Source: DATJSJ01 sp035504175 (GTDB lineage: Bacteria; Pseudomonadota; Alphaproteobacteria; Acetobacterales; Acetobacteraceae). Taken from it: 15,225 nt of DNA. The stretch's first letter is position 1. Each line of letters starts with the position of its first letter. The DNA lies in contig DATJSJ010000009.1 in assembly GCA_035504175.1 (NCBI GenBank), forward strand, positions 1 to 15,225. Direction: 5' to 3'. The translations under genes and the position numbers were made by a program. Of the stretch, positions 6,615 through 13,626 are shown piece by piece. The notes below the pieces were generated by a model. It ran no database searches. It was not told the origin of the DNA and worked only from the letters and a program-made list of their open reading frames with translations.

Positions 6615-6650
6615 GCAGGGGCGCGGCTCCCCTGCATCCAGGGCCGGGGC
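6615..6650. repeat. Possible decayed REP-like hairpin upstream of sdhC
   Basis: GCAGGGG (6615-6621) pairs with CCCCTGC (6629-6635) around a seven-base loop, followed by ATCCAGGGCCGGGGC. The CCCCTGCATCC part resembles the reverse complement of the copy at 10987-11067 (CCCCTGCACCC). The second hairpin is not preserved. It lies between the marR operator and the sdh promoter and could insulate the divergent units. Confidence 0.3.
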
Positions 6651-6656
6651 GTCGCG

Positions 6657-6685
6657 TTGACGGGCTCCCAGCGCTGCCGTAAGCA
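6657..6685 (+). promoter_or_regulatory. Predicted promoter of the sdhCDAB operon
   Basis: TTGACG (6657-6662), a 17-base spacer, and TAAGCA (6680-6685), giving a leader of about 45 bases before the sdhC ATG. The -35 is good and the -10 poor, so this is tentative. Confidence 0.4.
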
Positions 6686-6736
6686 GCCCGAAGGCGGTCC
6701 TTTGTTGCGCCGCCGCATGGTGGGAGGCCGGCGTCG

Positions 6737-7168
6737 ATGACCGACATCCGCGACACCCTCCTCGTAGCGCAGAACAGCGAGGGCAAGCGCGTGCTGCGCC
6801 CCCTGTCGCCGCATCTGCAGATCTACCGGCCGCAGATCAGTTCGATGCTGTCGATCACGCATCGCGCCACCGGCATCGCGCTCTCGATCGGGACGCTCCT
6901 GCTGACCTGGTGGCTGGTGGCTGCCGCCACGTCGGATTCTGCTTTCGCCGGCGTGCAGGGCTTCATCGGCTCGTGGTTCGGCGTGCTGCTGCTGTTCGGC
7001 TGGAGTGCGGCGCTCTACTACCACCTGCTCGCCGGCATCCGGCACCTGGGCTGGGATGCGGGCTACGGGTTCGAGATCCCGCGTTTCCATCAGACCGGCT
7101 ATGCGGTGCTGATCGGCACCGCGGTGCTCACCGTGCTGACCTGGATCGTGATCGCGGTGGTCGCCTGA
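6737..7168 (+). CDS. sdhC: Succinate dehydrogenase cytochrome b556 subunit
   Basis: Membrane-anchor subunit (143 aa) of respiratory complex II. With SdhD it binds heme b and ubiquinone and holds the SdhAB catalytic part on the cytoplasmic side of the inner membrane. The family signature RPLSPHLQIYRPQISSMLSITHRATG spans 21-46. Ser39 and Arg43 correspond to the quinone-site Ser27 and Arg31 of E. coli. Three membrane helices are visible at about 47-66, 78-99 and 121-142. The heme ligand is His96 in YYHLLAGIRHLGWD. GGGAGG (6722-6727) precedes the ATG by nine bases. Its stop overlaps the sdhD start as TGATG. The N-terminus is longer than that of E. coli SdhC, as is usual in alphaproteobacteria. 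Confidence 0.96.
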   Translation: MTDIRDTLLVAQNSEGKRVLRPLSPHLQIYRPQISSMLSITHRATGIALSIGTLLLTWWLVAAATSDSAFAGVQGFIGSWFGVLLLFGWSAALYYHLLAGIRHLGWDAGYGFEIPRFHQTGYAVLIGTAVLTVLTWIVIAVVA

Positions 7169-7572
7169 TGGCGCGCCAGCCCACGAGCCTGCCGCCGACG
7201 GCGATGCGCTCGCAGCTCGGCCGGGTGCGCGGCCTCGGCTCGGCGGGTTCGGGGGTGGAGATCTGGTGGGCCGAGCGGGTCACCTCGATCGCGCTGGTGC
7301 CGCTGTCGATTTGGTTCATCGTCGCGGTGATCGCGCATCTTGGCGCGGACCGTGCCGCGATCGCACGCTGGATCGGTCAGCCGGTCAACACCGTGCTGCT
7401 GCTGGCGCTGGTGATCGCGACGTTCCGGCACATGGCGCTCGGCCTGCAGGCGGTGATCGAGGACTACGTTCACGGCGAGCTTGCGCGGATGGTCTCGCTG
7501 CTGGTGATGCGGGGCGCCGCCTGGGTGCTGGGCCTCGCCAGTGTGGTGGCGGTGGTCAAGCTGGCATTCTGA
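7168..7572 (+). CDS. sdhD: Succinate dehydrogenase membrane anchor subunit
   Basis: Second membrane anchor of complex II (134 aa). Three hydrophobic helices run at about 37-58, 72-93 and 106-133. The second holds the putative heme ligand His88 in ATFRHMALGLQAVIEDYVH, with Asp99-Tyr100 matching the Asp82-Tyr83 pair of E. coli, where the tyrosine contacts ubiquinone. The start is the ATG overlapping the sdhC stop by one base, so translation is probably coupled. An open frame extends upstream through sdhC but has no coding meaning there. A 60-base gap without other features separates it from sdhA. Confidence 0.95.
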   Translation: MARQPTSLPPTAMRSQLGRVRGLGSAGSGVEIWWAERVTSIALVPLSIWFIVAVIAHLGADRAAIARWIGQPVNTVLLLALVIATFRHMALGLQAVIEDYVHGELARMVSLLVMRGAAWVLGLASVVAVVKLAF

Positions 7573-7632
7573 CCCCACCTATCCGGCGGAGCCGATGACA
7601 GCGATGGCGGGCAGAGGGGCGACGGACGGGAC

Positions 7633-9447
7633 ATGAACGCGATCACGATGCCCTCCAGCCGGGCGTACAGCATCACGGACCACGCCTATGACGTGGTGGT
7701 TGTGGGCGCCGGCGGGTCCGGCCTGCGCGCGACGCTGGGCATGGGGGCGGCCGGGCTCAAGACCGCCTGCATCACCAAGGTGTTTCCGACCCGCAGCCAC
7801 ACCGTCGCGGCGCAGGGCGGGATTGGTGCCGCGCTCGGCAACATGGGCGAGGACGATTGGCGCTGGCACATGTACGACACCGTCAAGGGGTCGGACTGGC
7901 TCGGCGATCAGGACGCGATCGAGTACATGTGCCGCGAGGCGATCCCGGCGGTGTACGAGCTCGAGCATTTCGGCGTGCCGTTCAGCCGCACCGAGGACGG
8001 GCGCATCTATCAGCGGCCGTTCGGCGGCCATATGCAGGATTACGGCAAGCGGCCGGCGCAGCGTGCCTGCGCTGCGGCCGACCGCACCGGGCATGCGATC
8101 CTGCACACGCTGTATCAGCAGAGCCTGAAGCACGAGGTCGAGTTCTTCGTCGAGTATTTCGCGCTCGACCTGATCATGGACGAGGAGAGCGGCGCCTGCC
8201 GCGGGGTCGTCGCCTGGTGCCTCGAGGACGGCACCATGCACCGCTTCCGCGCCCAGCTCGTGGTGCTGGCGACGGGCGGCTACGGGCGCGCCTATTCGAG
8301 CTGCACCTCCGCCCATACCTGCACCGGTGACGGCAATGCGATGGTGCTGCGGGCCGGGCTGCCGCTGCAGGACATGGAGTTCGTGCAGTTCCACCCGACC
8401 GGGATTTACGGTGCCGGCTGCCTGATCACCGAGGGGGCGCGCGGCGAGGGCGGATATCTGACCAATTGCGAGGGTGAGCGCTTCATGGAGCGCTACGCGC
8501 CGACGGCGAAGGACTTGGCCAGCCGCGACGTGGTGTCGCGCTCCATGACCATCGAAATCAACGAGGGGCGGGGCTGCGGCCCGCAGAAGGATCACATCCT
8601 GCTGCATCTCGAGCATCTCGGCGCGGAGATCCTGCACCAGCGCCTGCCGGGGATTTCCGAGACGGCGCGGATCTTCTCGGGTGTGGACGTGACGAAGCAG
8701 CCGATCCCGGTGCTACCGACCGTGCACTACAACATGGGCGGGATCCCCACGAACTATCGCGGCGAGGTGCTGCGGCCGACGCCCGACGATCCGGACGCGA
8801 TCGTGCCGGGGCTGATGGCGGTGGGCGAGTGCGCCTGCGTCTCGGTGCATGGTGCCAATCGGCTGGGGACGAACTCGCTGCTCGACCTGGTGGTGTTCGG
8901 ACGGGCGGCGGCGCATCGGGCGGCCGAGACGATCCGACCTGGGGCGTCGCAGGCGCCGTTGCCGGACCGGGCGGGTGAGGCGGCGCTCGATCGGCTGGAC
9001 CGCACGCGCCATGCCTCCGGCGGCACCCGGGTCGCGGCGATGCGGGCGGAGATGCAGGGCGTGATGCAGACGCATGCTGCGGTGTTCCGCAGTGGCCGCA
9101 GCCTGCAGGAGGGTGTGGAGAAGATCCGTCGCGTGTGGGACGGCATGGGCGACATGGCGGTGGCCGATCGCAGCCTGGTCTGGAATTCCGACCTGGTGGA
9201 GGCGCTGGAGTTCGGCAATCTGATGGGCAATGCGATGACCACCATGGTCAGTGCCGAGGCGCGGCATGAGAGTCGCGGCGCGCATGCCCACGACGATTTT
9301 CCGGACCGTGACGACGCGAACTGGATGCGGCACACGCTGGCCTGGTGCGCTCGCAATGGCGCGGTTGCGCTCGACTACCGCCCCGTCAAGATGCAGACCC
9401 TGACGAACGAAGTGTCCGTGATTCCGCCCAAGCCGCGCGTCTATTGA
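7633..9447 (+). CDS. sdhA: Succinate dehydrogenase flavoprotein subunit
   Basis: Catalytic subunit (604 aa) of complex II; oxidises succinate to fumarate in the TCA cycle and passes electrons to SdhB. The FAD-binding GAGGSG is at 25-30. The covalent FAD attachment site is His56 in TRSHTVAAQGG. Active-site residues line up with E. coli: His254 (HPTG), Arg298 (ASRDVVSR), His365 (TVHYNMGG) and Arg410 (HGANRLGTNSLLDLVVFGR). The C-terminal helical domain carries the usual MQ..M..HA.VFR pattern, and the chain ends in KPRVY. Length is typical. The ribosome-binding site is modest (GGACGGGAC just upstream). It is followed by a REP-like double hairpin before sdhB. Confidence 0.98.
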   Translation: MNAITMPSSRAYSITDHAYDVVVVGAGGSGLRATLGMGAAGLKTACITKVFPTRSHTVAAQGGIGAALGNMGEDDWRWHMYDTVKGSDWLGDQDAIEYMCREAIPAVYELEHFGVPFSRTEDGRIYQRPFGGHMQDYGKRPAQRACAAADRTGHAILHTLYQQSLKHEVEFFVEYFALDLIMDEESGACRGVVAWCLEDGTMHRFRAQLVVLATGGYGRAYSSCTSAHTCTGDGNAMVLRAGLPLQDMEFVQFHPTGIYGAGCLITEGARGEGGYLTNCEGERFMERYAPTAKDLASRDVVSRSMTIEINEGRGCGPQKDHILLHLEHLGAEILHQRLPGISETARIFSGVDVTKQPIPVLPTVHYNMGGIPTNYRGEVLRPTPDDPDAIVPGLMAVGECACVSVHGANRLGTNSLLDLVVFGRAAAHRAAETIRPGASQAPLPDRAGEAALDRLDRTRHASGGTRVAAMRAEMQGVMQTHAAVFRSGRSLQEGVEKIRRVWDGMGDMAVADRSLVWNSDLVEALEFGNLMGNAMTTMVSAEARHESRGAHAHDDFPDRDDANWMRHTLAWCARNGAVALDYRPVKMQTLTNEVSVIPPKPRVY

Positions 9448-9450
9448 ATG

Positions 9451-9507
9451 GGGGTCTGGGGCCTCAGGCCCCAGCGGGGTCCAGGGGCAGAGCCCCTGGC
9501 CTTTCTT
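9451..9507. repeat. REP-like double hairpin between sdhA and sdhB (copy 1)
   Basis: Two perfect hairpins in tandem, starting four bases after the sdhA stop. Hairpin A: CTGGGGCC (9456-9463), loop TCA, GGCCCCAG (9467-9474). The linker is CGGGGT. Hairpin B: CCAGGGGC (9481-9488), loop AGA, GCCCCTGG (9492-9499), then CCTTTCTT. It shares its flanks, linker and hairpin B with the copy at 10987-11067. An open frame enters sdhB through this element, but the repeat is clearly not coding. Being inside the operon it may reduce read-through to sdhB or protect sdhCDA mRNA from 3' decay. Confidence 0.85.
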
Positions 9508-9519
9508 GAGAGAGATGGA

Positions 9520-10302
9520 ATGGCCGAATTCCGCCTGCCCGCCAACAGCCGCATCTCCGAGGGCCGCGTCTTCAAGGCGCCGGCTGATGCGAAGCGCGTG
9601 AAGTCGTTCCGCATCTACCGCTGGAACCCCGATGACGGGCAGAATCCGCACGTCGATACGTATGAACTCGATCTGGATCGCATCGGCCCGATGGTGCTGG
9701 ATGCGCTGATCGCGATCAAGAACCAGGTCGATCCGACGCTGACGTTCCGGCGGTCCTGCCGCGAAGGGATCTGCGGATCCTGTGCGATGAACATCGACGG
9801 GGTGAACACGCTCGCCTGCCTGAAGCCCACCGACGAGGTGCAGGGCGCGGTGAAGATCTATCCGCTGCCGCACATGGCGGTGGTGAAGGATCTGGTGCCG
9901 GATCTGACACAGGCCTATGCGCAGTTGCGCAGTGTCGAGCCGTGGCTGAAGTCGGACACGCCGCCGCCGCCGGATGGCGAGCGGCTGCAGAGTCCGGAGG
10001 AGCGGGCCAAGCTCGACGGGATGTGGGAGTGCATCCTGTGTTTCTGCTGCACCACGTCCTGTCCCAGCTATTGGTGGAACGGCGACCGCTATCTGGGCCC
10101 TGCCGTGCTGCTGGCGGCGTATCGCTGGATTGCCGACAGCCGCGACGAGGCGACGGGCGAGCGGCTGGATGCGCTCGAGGATCCGTTCAAGCTGTATCGC
10201 TGCCACACGATCCTGAACTGCACGCAGACCTGTCCCAAGGGGCTCAATCCGGCGCAGGCGATCGGGCGGATCAAGCAGTTGCAGGTCGAGCGCAAGGGCT
10301 GA
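9520..10302 (+). CDS. sdhB: Succinate dehydrogenase iron-sulfur subunit
   Basis: Electron-transfer subunit (260 aa) of complex II, linking the SdhA flavin to ubiquinone through three iron-sulfur clusters. The [2Fe-2S] ligands are Cys80, Cys85, Cys88 and Cys100. The ferredoxin-like half has Cys161, Cys164, Cys167 and Cys238 for [4Fe-4S], and Cys171, Cys228 and Cys234 for [3Fe-4S]. Trp176 in PSYWWNGDR matches the quinone-contacting Trp164 of E. coli. The start is taken at MAEFRLPANS; an upstream in-frame ATG at 9448 would translate the REP-like element. AGAGAG lies shortly before the chosen ATG. A phosphatase gene follows after 19 bases. Confidence 0.97.
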   Translation: MAEFRLPANSRISEGRVFKAPADAKRVKSFRIYRWNPDDGQNPHVDTYELDLDRIGPMVLDALIAIKNQVDPTLTFRRSCREGICGSCAMNIDGVNTLACLKPTDEVQGAVKIYPLPHMAVVKDLVPDLTQAYAQLRSVEPWLKSDTPPPPDGERLQSPEERAKLDGMWECILCFCCTTSCPSYWWNGDRYLGPAVLLAAYRWIADSRDEATGERLDALEDPFKLYRCHTILNCTQTCPKGLNPAQAIGRIKQLQVERKG

Positions 10303-10321
10303 GCGTGCGGGGCGAACCGGG

Positions 10322-10984
10322 ATGTTCAGCGGCGAGCTGAGCTCGACGCGTGGCCGGGCCGATGCCTGGCGCGACAGTCTGCTGGTCGATCATGGCATTT
10401 TCCGCGTCGTGTGGGAGAACTGGGCCGAGGTTGTGCCCGGCCGGCTGTACCGGTCGAACCACCCGACTCCGGCACGGCTGGCAGCGGCGGCGCGGCGATA
10501 TGGGCTGCGCACGTTGATCAATCTGCGCGGACATCGCCAATGCGGCTCGGATGCGCTGTCGCGGGAGGCGGCGCGGCGGCTGGGCCTGGCGCATATCGAC
10601 ATGGCGTTCGAGAGTCGCGGTGCGCCGCATCGCGACCGGGTGTTGCGGTTTGCGGAGATCCACGCGCGGCTGGAGGTGCCGGCGCTGATGCATTGCAAGT
10701 CGGGCGCGGACCGGGCGGGGCTGGCGGCGGGGCTGGCGACTCTGCTGGAGGGCGGCACGGCGGCCGAGGCGCTGGCGCAGTTGTCGTGGCGGTTCGGCCA
10801 TTTCCGGCGGTCGCGCACGGGGATTCTGGACGCGTTCTTCGTGCGCTACGCAGCGGAAGCCGAAGGCCGCGTGCCATTCCTTGACTGGGTGCGCGACGAG
10901 TATGACGAGATGGCGCTGCGGCGCGACTTCGTCGCCGGCGGCCTGTCCTCGTTCGTGACCGACCGCGTCCTGCGCCGAGAGTGA
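10322..10984 (+). CDS. Dual-specificity-type protein phosphatase
   Basis: A 220-residue protein with the cysteine phosphatase P-loop HCKSGADRAG: nucleophile Cys125 and phosphate-binding Arg131, in the CX5R pattern. Other family features are the early LYRSNHPTP (42-50), TLINLRG (64-70), and a possible general acid near Asp93. It belongs broadly to the DSP/tyrosine phosphatase superfamily found in many bacteria and often annotated as protein tyrosine or serine phosphatase. No signal peptide or membrane segment is seen, so it is probably cytoplasmic. Its target, protein, phosphoinositide or other, is unknown. It starts 19 bases after sdhB and is probably co-transcribed with the operon, though its ribosome-binding site is weak. 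A terminator-like repeat follows its stop. Confidence 0.85.
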   Translation: MFSGELSSTRGRADAWRDSLLVDHGIFRVVWENWAEVVPGRLYRSNHPTPARLAAAARRYGLRTLINLRGHRQCGSDALSREAARRLGLAHIDMAFESRGAPHRDRVLRFAEIHARLEVPALMHCKSGADRAGLAAGLATLLEGGTAAEALAQLSWRFGHFRRSRTGILDAFFVRYAAEAEGRVPFLDWVRDEYDEMALRRDFVAGGLSSFVTDRVLRRE

Positions 10985-10986
10985 CC

Positions 10987-11067
10987 GGGGTCTGGGGCCG
11001 TCGTGCGAAGCACGCCTTCGCGTGACGGCCCCAGCGGGGTGCAGGGGCGGAGCCCCCAGCCTTTTTT
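10987..11067. repeat. REP-like double hairpin ending in a T-tract (copy 2), probable terminator
   Basis: The flanks, linker and second hairpin match the copy at 9451-9507. Hairpin A is enlarged: CTGGGGCCGTC (10992-11002) pairs perfectly with GACGGCCCCAG (11024-11034), and inside it GCGAAG (11005-11010) pairs with CTTCGC (11016-11021). The linker is CGGGGT. Hairpin B core is GGGGC (11044-11048), loop GGA, GCCCC (11052-11056), followed by CC and six T (11062-11067). On the plus strand this fits an intrinsic terminator for the sdh-phosphatase operon. The T-run ends on the stop codon of the convergent dioxygenase gene. Confidence 0.85.
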
Positions 11068-11707
11068 ACGCCGCCCGCGTGACCCGTTTGACGAACGCCG
11101 AAATCCGGTGCCGCCGCAGTTCCGATCGCGCCTTGTCGTCGGTCGTCATGTAGTTGAGCTGCACGACGTAGCGGCGTCCGACGAAGGTGCGGTGTCCGTG
11201 CCAGGCGTCGGGCCCGTTCGGAAAGACGAGCAGGGTGCCGTTCACCGGCGGCACCTCCACCTCGTAGGCCTCGATGTCGTCGGGGCCGCGCAGCAGGCGG
11301 AGGCAGCCTTCCTGCTTCGCCCAGGCTTCGGTCTCGGGGTTTAGGTAGAGCAGGACGGTGACGCGTTTCGCGGTCGAGTCGCAGTGGATGCGCCCGTCCT
11401 TTTCACGCGAGGCGCCGCGCAGCGTGATCATGGTCGGCGCGTCGGCGAGATCGAGGCCGAACTTGGCGGCGATCGCGGCGCGGAACGCCTCGCCCTGGAG
11501 GTCGCGGATCACGGCGCGGGCCGTGTTGCCGAGGCGGAGGGAGTCGATCGGGAAGGAGCCGCCGCGATCGAGCGGCGGCAGGCCGCGGACGACTTCGGGC
11601 AGGATCGCGCCTGGCACGAATTCCGGCACGACGACGTGCGGAAAGGGCCGGGTCGCGATCGGGGTGGCGGCGAGTCGGGTGTAGTCGAGCGAAATTGGAT
11701 CGGGCAT
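11066..11707 (-). CDS. 2-oxoglutarate/Fe(II)-dependent oxygenase-like protein
   Basis: A 213-residue protein with the double-stranded beta-helix signature of Fe(II)/2-oxoglutarate oxygenases of the prolyl-hydroxylase-like group. The iron-binding pair is His108-x-Asp110 in GRIHCDSTAKRVTVLLYLN. The distal histidine is His170 or His172 in DAWHGHRTFVGRRYVVQLNY, with Arg178 or Arg179 as the likely 2-oxoglutarate anchor. The substrate is not identifiable. The N-terminal RPFPHVVVPEFVP is typical of cytoplasmic members. The ATG at 11707 is preferred over 11767 because the extra 20 residues are low-complexity; the ribosome-binding site is weak. It is on the same strand as the small secreted protein gene, 121 bases downstream of it, and converges with the phosphatase gene. 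Confidence 0.85.
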   Translation of the reverse strand: MPDPISLDYTRLAATPIATRPFPHVVVPEFVPGAILPEVVRGLPPLDRGGSFPIDSLRLGNTARAVIRDLQGEAFRAAIAAKFGLDLADAPTMITLRGASREKDGRIHCDSTAKRVTVLLYLNPETEAWAKQEGCLRLLRGPDDIEAYEVEVPPVNGTLLVFPNGPDAWHGHRTFVGRRYVVQLNYMTTDDKARSELRRHRISAFVKRVTRAA

Positions 11708-11828
11708 GGCCTTGCCACGTGGTGCTGTCCCCGGGCCGGAATCGGCGCCGGTTTCCGCTCCTACCACGCGGCCGCCCGTCCCCGCACCCTGGGTGCCAGG
11801 ATGGCAGCCCGTCGCCTCTGGCAGGGCG

Positions 11829-12089
11829 TCAGGTGCGTGGGGTGGCGCGGTCGATGCTCAGCGGTTCGATGGAGAGGAGTTCGGAGCAACGTTCCCCGGC
11901 GGCGCAGCAGGCGCCGGCCGGCGAGGGACGCGACGCGGTGCCGCCGACCACGGCCGCGGCGTGGTGGATCGCGGCGGGCGGGAGCAGGCAGGCGTAGAGC
12001 TGGTTTTGCACCGGGGCGGTCGGCTGCATCGCCTGTGCAGATGCAGCAAGGCCGAGGGAGATTCCGAGGCAGGCGAGCGTGATCTTCAT
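11829..12089 (-). CDS. Small secreted cysteine-containing protein, unknown function
   Basis: An 86-residue preprotein of no family I recognise. Residues 1-20 (MKITLACLGISLGLAASAQA) are a textbook Sec signal peptide ending in AQA, leaving a mature chain of about 66 residues. The mature part has four cysteines (Cys34, Cys61, Cys62, Cys68), which could form two disulfides in the periplasm, a double His at 42-43, and an alanine-rich middle. An in-frame ATG at 12128 would put 13 residues before the signal and is less likely. An AT-richer upstream region carries TTGACA on this strand. It is upstream of the dioxygenase gene on the same strand. Confidence 0.55.
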   Translation of the reverse strand: MKITLACLGISLGLAASAQAMQPTAPVQNQLYACLLPPAAIHHAAAVVGGTASRPSPAGACCAAGERCSELLSIEPLSIDRATPRT

Positions 12090-12296
12090 GCCACATGTTC
12101 CGAATATGCCACAAGATACTGAAAACAAAGCGTGTCAACGGGCATTTGGTTTACGTGATCGCATTTCGTTGATCTGTGTCATTCCTGCCGAATAGCGCCG
12201 GGAAGGGTGGCGGGCCATGAAATGGCTCTCACTCGCTGCCGGGGCGCGTGACCGTCCGGCCGTTTTGCCCCCTCACGGAACGGCGAGAAACGCGCT
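12090..12296. promoter_or_regulatory. AT-richer divergent promoter region
   Basis: About 207 bases between the small secreted-protein gene (minus) and zapE (plus). The part 12100-12180 is noticeably richer in A/T than its surroundings. On the minus strand TTGACA (12133-12138) is a perfect -35, but no good -10 stands at 16-18 bases; TATCTT at 12113-12118 is 14 bases away. On the plus strand TTGATC (12169-12174) with AATAGC (12191-12196) is a weak candidate for zapE. Nothing coding is seen. Confidence 0.4.
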
Positions 12297-13472
12297 ATGT
12301 CGCAGCGCGTCATGGATGGATCACTCCGTTCGGGGCTGGGACTGACCGGGCCGTTGCCGGCTTACCGGGCGAAGCTGGCGGCGGGGGAGCTTGCGACCGA
12401 TCCGTCGCAGGCGCTGGTGGCGGAGCGGCTGCAGAATCTGTGGGCGAAGCTGCGCGGCTATGACCCGGATCCGCGCGCGCCGTCCGGTGGATTGCTGACG
12501 CGGCTGCTGCGACGCAAGCCGGCCGAGGGCGCCGACGAGGGCCGGCCGAACGGGCTCTACGTCGTCGGCGAGGTCGGGCGCGGCAAGTCCATGCTGATGC
12601 ACCTGTTCTTTGCCCAGGCGCAGGTCGCGCGGAAGCGGCGCATCCATTTCCATCGCTTCATGCAGGACGCGCATGCGCGCATCCATGCGTGGAAGCGCGC
12701 GCACCCGCAGGGGGACGATCCGATCCCGCCGCTTGCCGACGCGATCGCGGCGGAATCGGCGCTGCTGTGCTTCGACGAATTCCAGGTCAACGACATCGCC
12801 GACGCGATGATCCTGGGCCGGCTGTTCCAGGCGCTATTCGCGCGCGGCGTCGTGGTGGTGGCGACGTCGAACACGCCGCCCGACCGTCTGTTCGAGGGTC
12901 AGCCGGGACGCGACGCGTTCCTGCCGTTCATTGCGCTGCTGCAGCAGCATCTCGACGTGCTGGTGATGGCGGACGGGCAGGACTGGCGGCGCCGACGGCT
13001 GCGCGCCATCCGGAGCTGGCACGTGCCGGCCGACGAGGCGGCGCGGCAGGCACTCGATGATGCGTTCACCGAACTCTCCGGCGATACACCGCGGCGCGCG
13101 GCGCGGCTCACGGTGATGGGGCGGACGCTCGTGGTACCCGTCGCCGCCGGCGGCGTCGCGCGGTTCGACTTCGCAACGCTGTGCGGCCAGGCGCTCGGGC
13201 CGGGCGACTATCTGGCGCTGGCGACGCACTACCAGACGCTGGTGCTGGACGGGATTCCACGGCTCGGCGCGGAGCGGTTCGACGAGGCGCGGCGCTTCAT
13301 CACGCTGATCGACACGCTGTACGATCACCGGGTTAAGCTGATCGCGTCGGCCGAGGCGGCGCCGGACCGGCTGTACGAGGCGGGCGAGGGGGCGGCGGCG
13401 TTCCGGCGCACCGCCTCGCGCCTGATCGAGATGCAGAGTGCCGCGTATCACGCGCTGCCGCACCTGACATGA
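12297..13472 (+). CDS. zapE: AFG1/ZapE-family ATPase
   Basis: P-loop ATPase (391 aa) of the AFG1-like family. In E. coli ZapE associates with the division ring late in constriction, and the mitochondrial relative is linked to respiratory-chain protein quality. Walker A is GEVGRGKS (91-98), preceded by LYVV. Walker B is LLCFDEFQVND (156-166) with Asp160-Glu161. A sensor-like ATSN is at 189-192. The N-terminal YRAKLAAGELATDPSQALVAERL (23-45) and C-terminal RFITLIDTLYDHRVKLI are typical of the family. Length is usual. No strong ribosome-binding site precedes the ATG; a second ATG lies five codons on. The gap to mdh is 154 bases with no clear terminator. Confidence 0.92.
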   Translation: MSQRVMDGSLRSGLGLTGPLPAYRAKLAAGELATDPSQALVAERLQNLWAKLRGYDPDPRAPSGGLLTRLLRRKPAEGADEGRPNGLYVVGEVGRGKSMLMHLFFAQAQVARKRRIHFHRFMQDAHARIHAWKRAHPQGDDPIPPLADAIAAESALLCFDEFQVNDIADAMILGRLFQALFARGVVVVATSNTPPDRLFEGQPGRDAFLPFIALLQQHLDVLVMADGQDWRRRRLRAIRSWHVPADEAARQALDDAFTELSGDTPRRAARLTVMGRTLVVPVAAGGVARFDFATLCGQALGPGDYLALATHYQTLVLDGIPRLGAERFDEARRFITLIDTLYDHRVKLIASAEAAPDRLYEAGEGAAAFRRTASRLIEMQSAAYHALPHLT

Positions 13473-13626
13473 ACGGCGCGCGCCGCTTGCCGGCCTCGGA
13501 TCGATGGGCTAGAGCGGGCCGCGCCGTGCTGCCCGGGCGCTGCACGGCCATCGCTCCTGGCCGGCCGCAGGCGGCGGGCGTCCCGCGCGGTGTCAGGCCC
13601 GCTCCCCGCGCCCCCGGAAGGATCGC

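Noticed and set aside
9448..9519. N-terminal extension of SdhB by 24 residues from an earlier in-frame ATG
   Set aside because: The extension would be a translation of the repeat element; SdhB proteins begin at the MAEFRLPANS-type start.
8713..10206. Long minus-strand open frame (497 residues) across sdhA and sdhB
   Set aside because: It is antisense to two certain genes. High-GC genes with G/C third positions produce such frames; its composition (His, Arg, Gln rich) fits no protein.
11788..11800. CCTGG-GTG-CCAGG inverted repeat between the small secreted-protein gene and the dioxygenase gene
   Set aside because: A 5-bp stem without T-tract is common by chance in GC-rich DNA.
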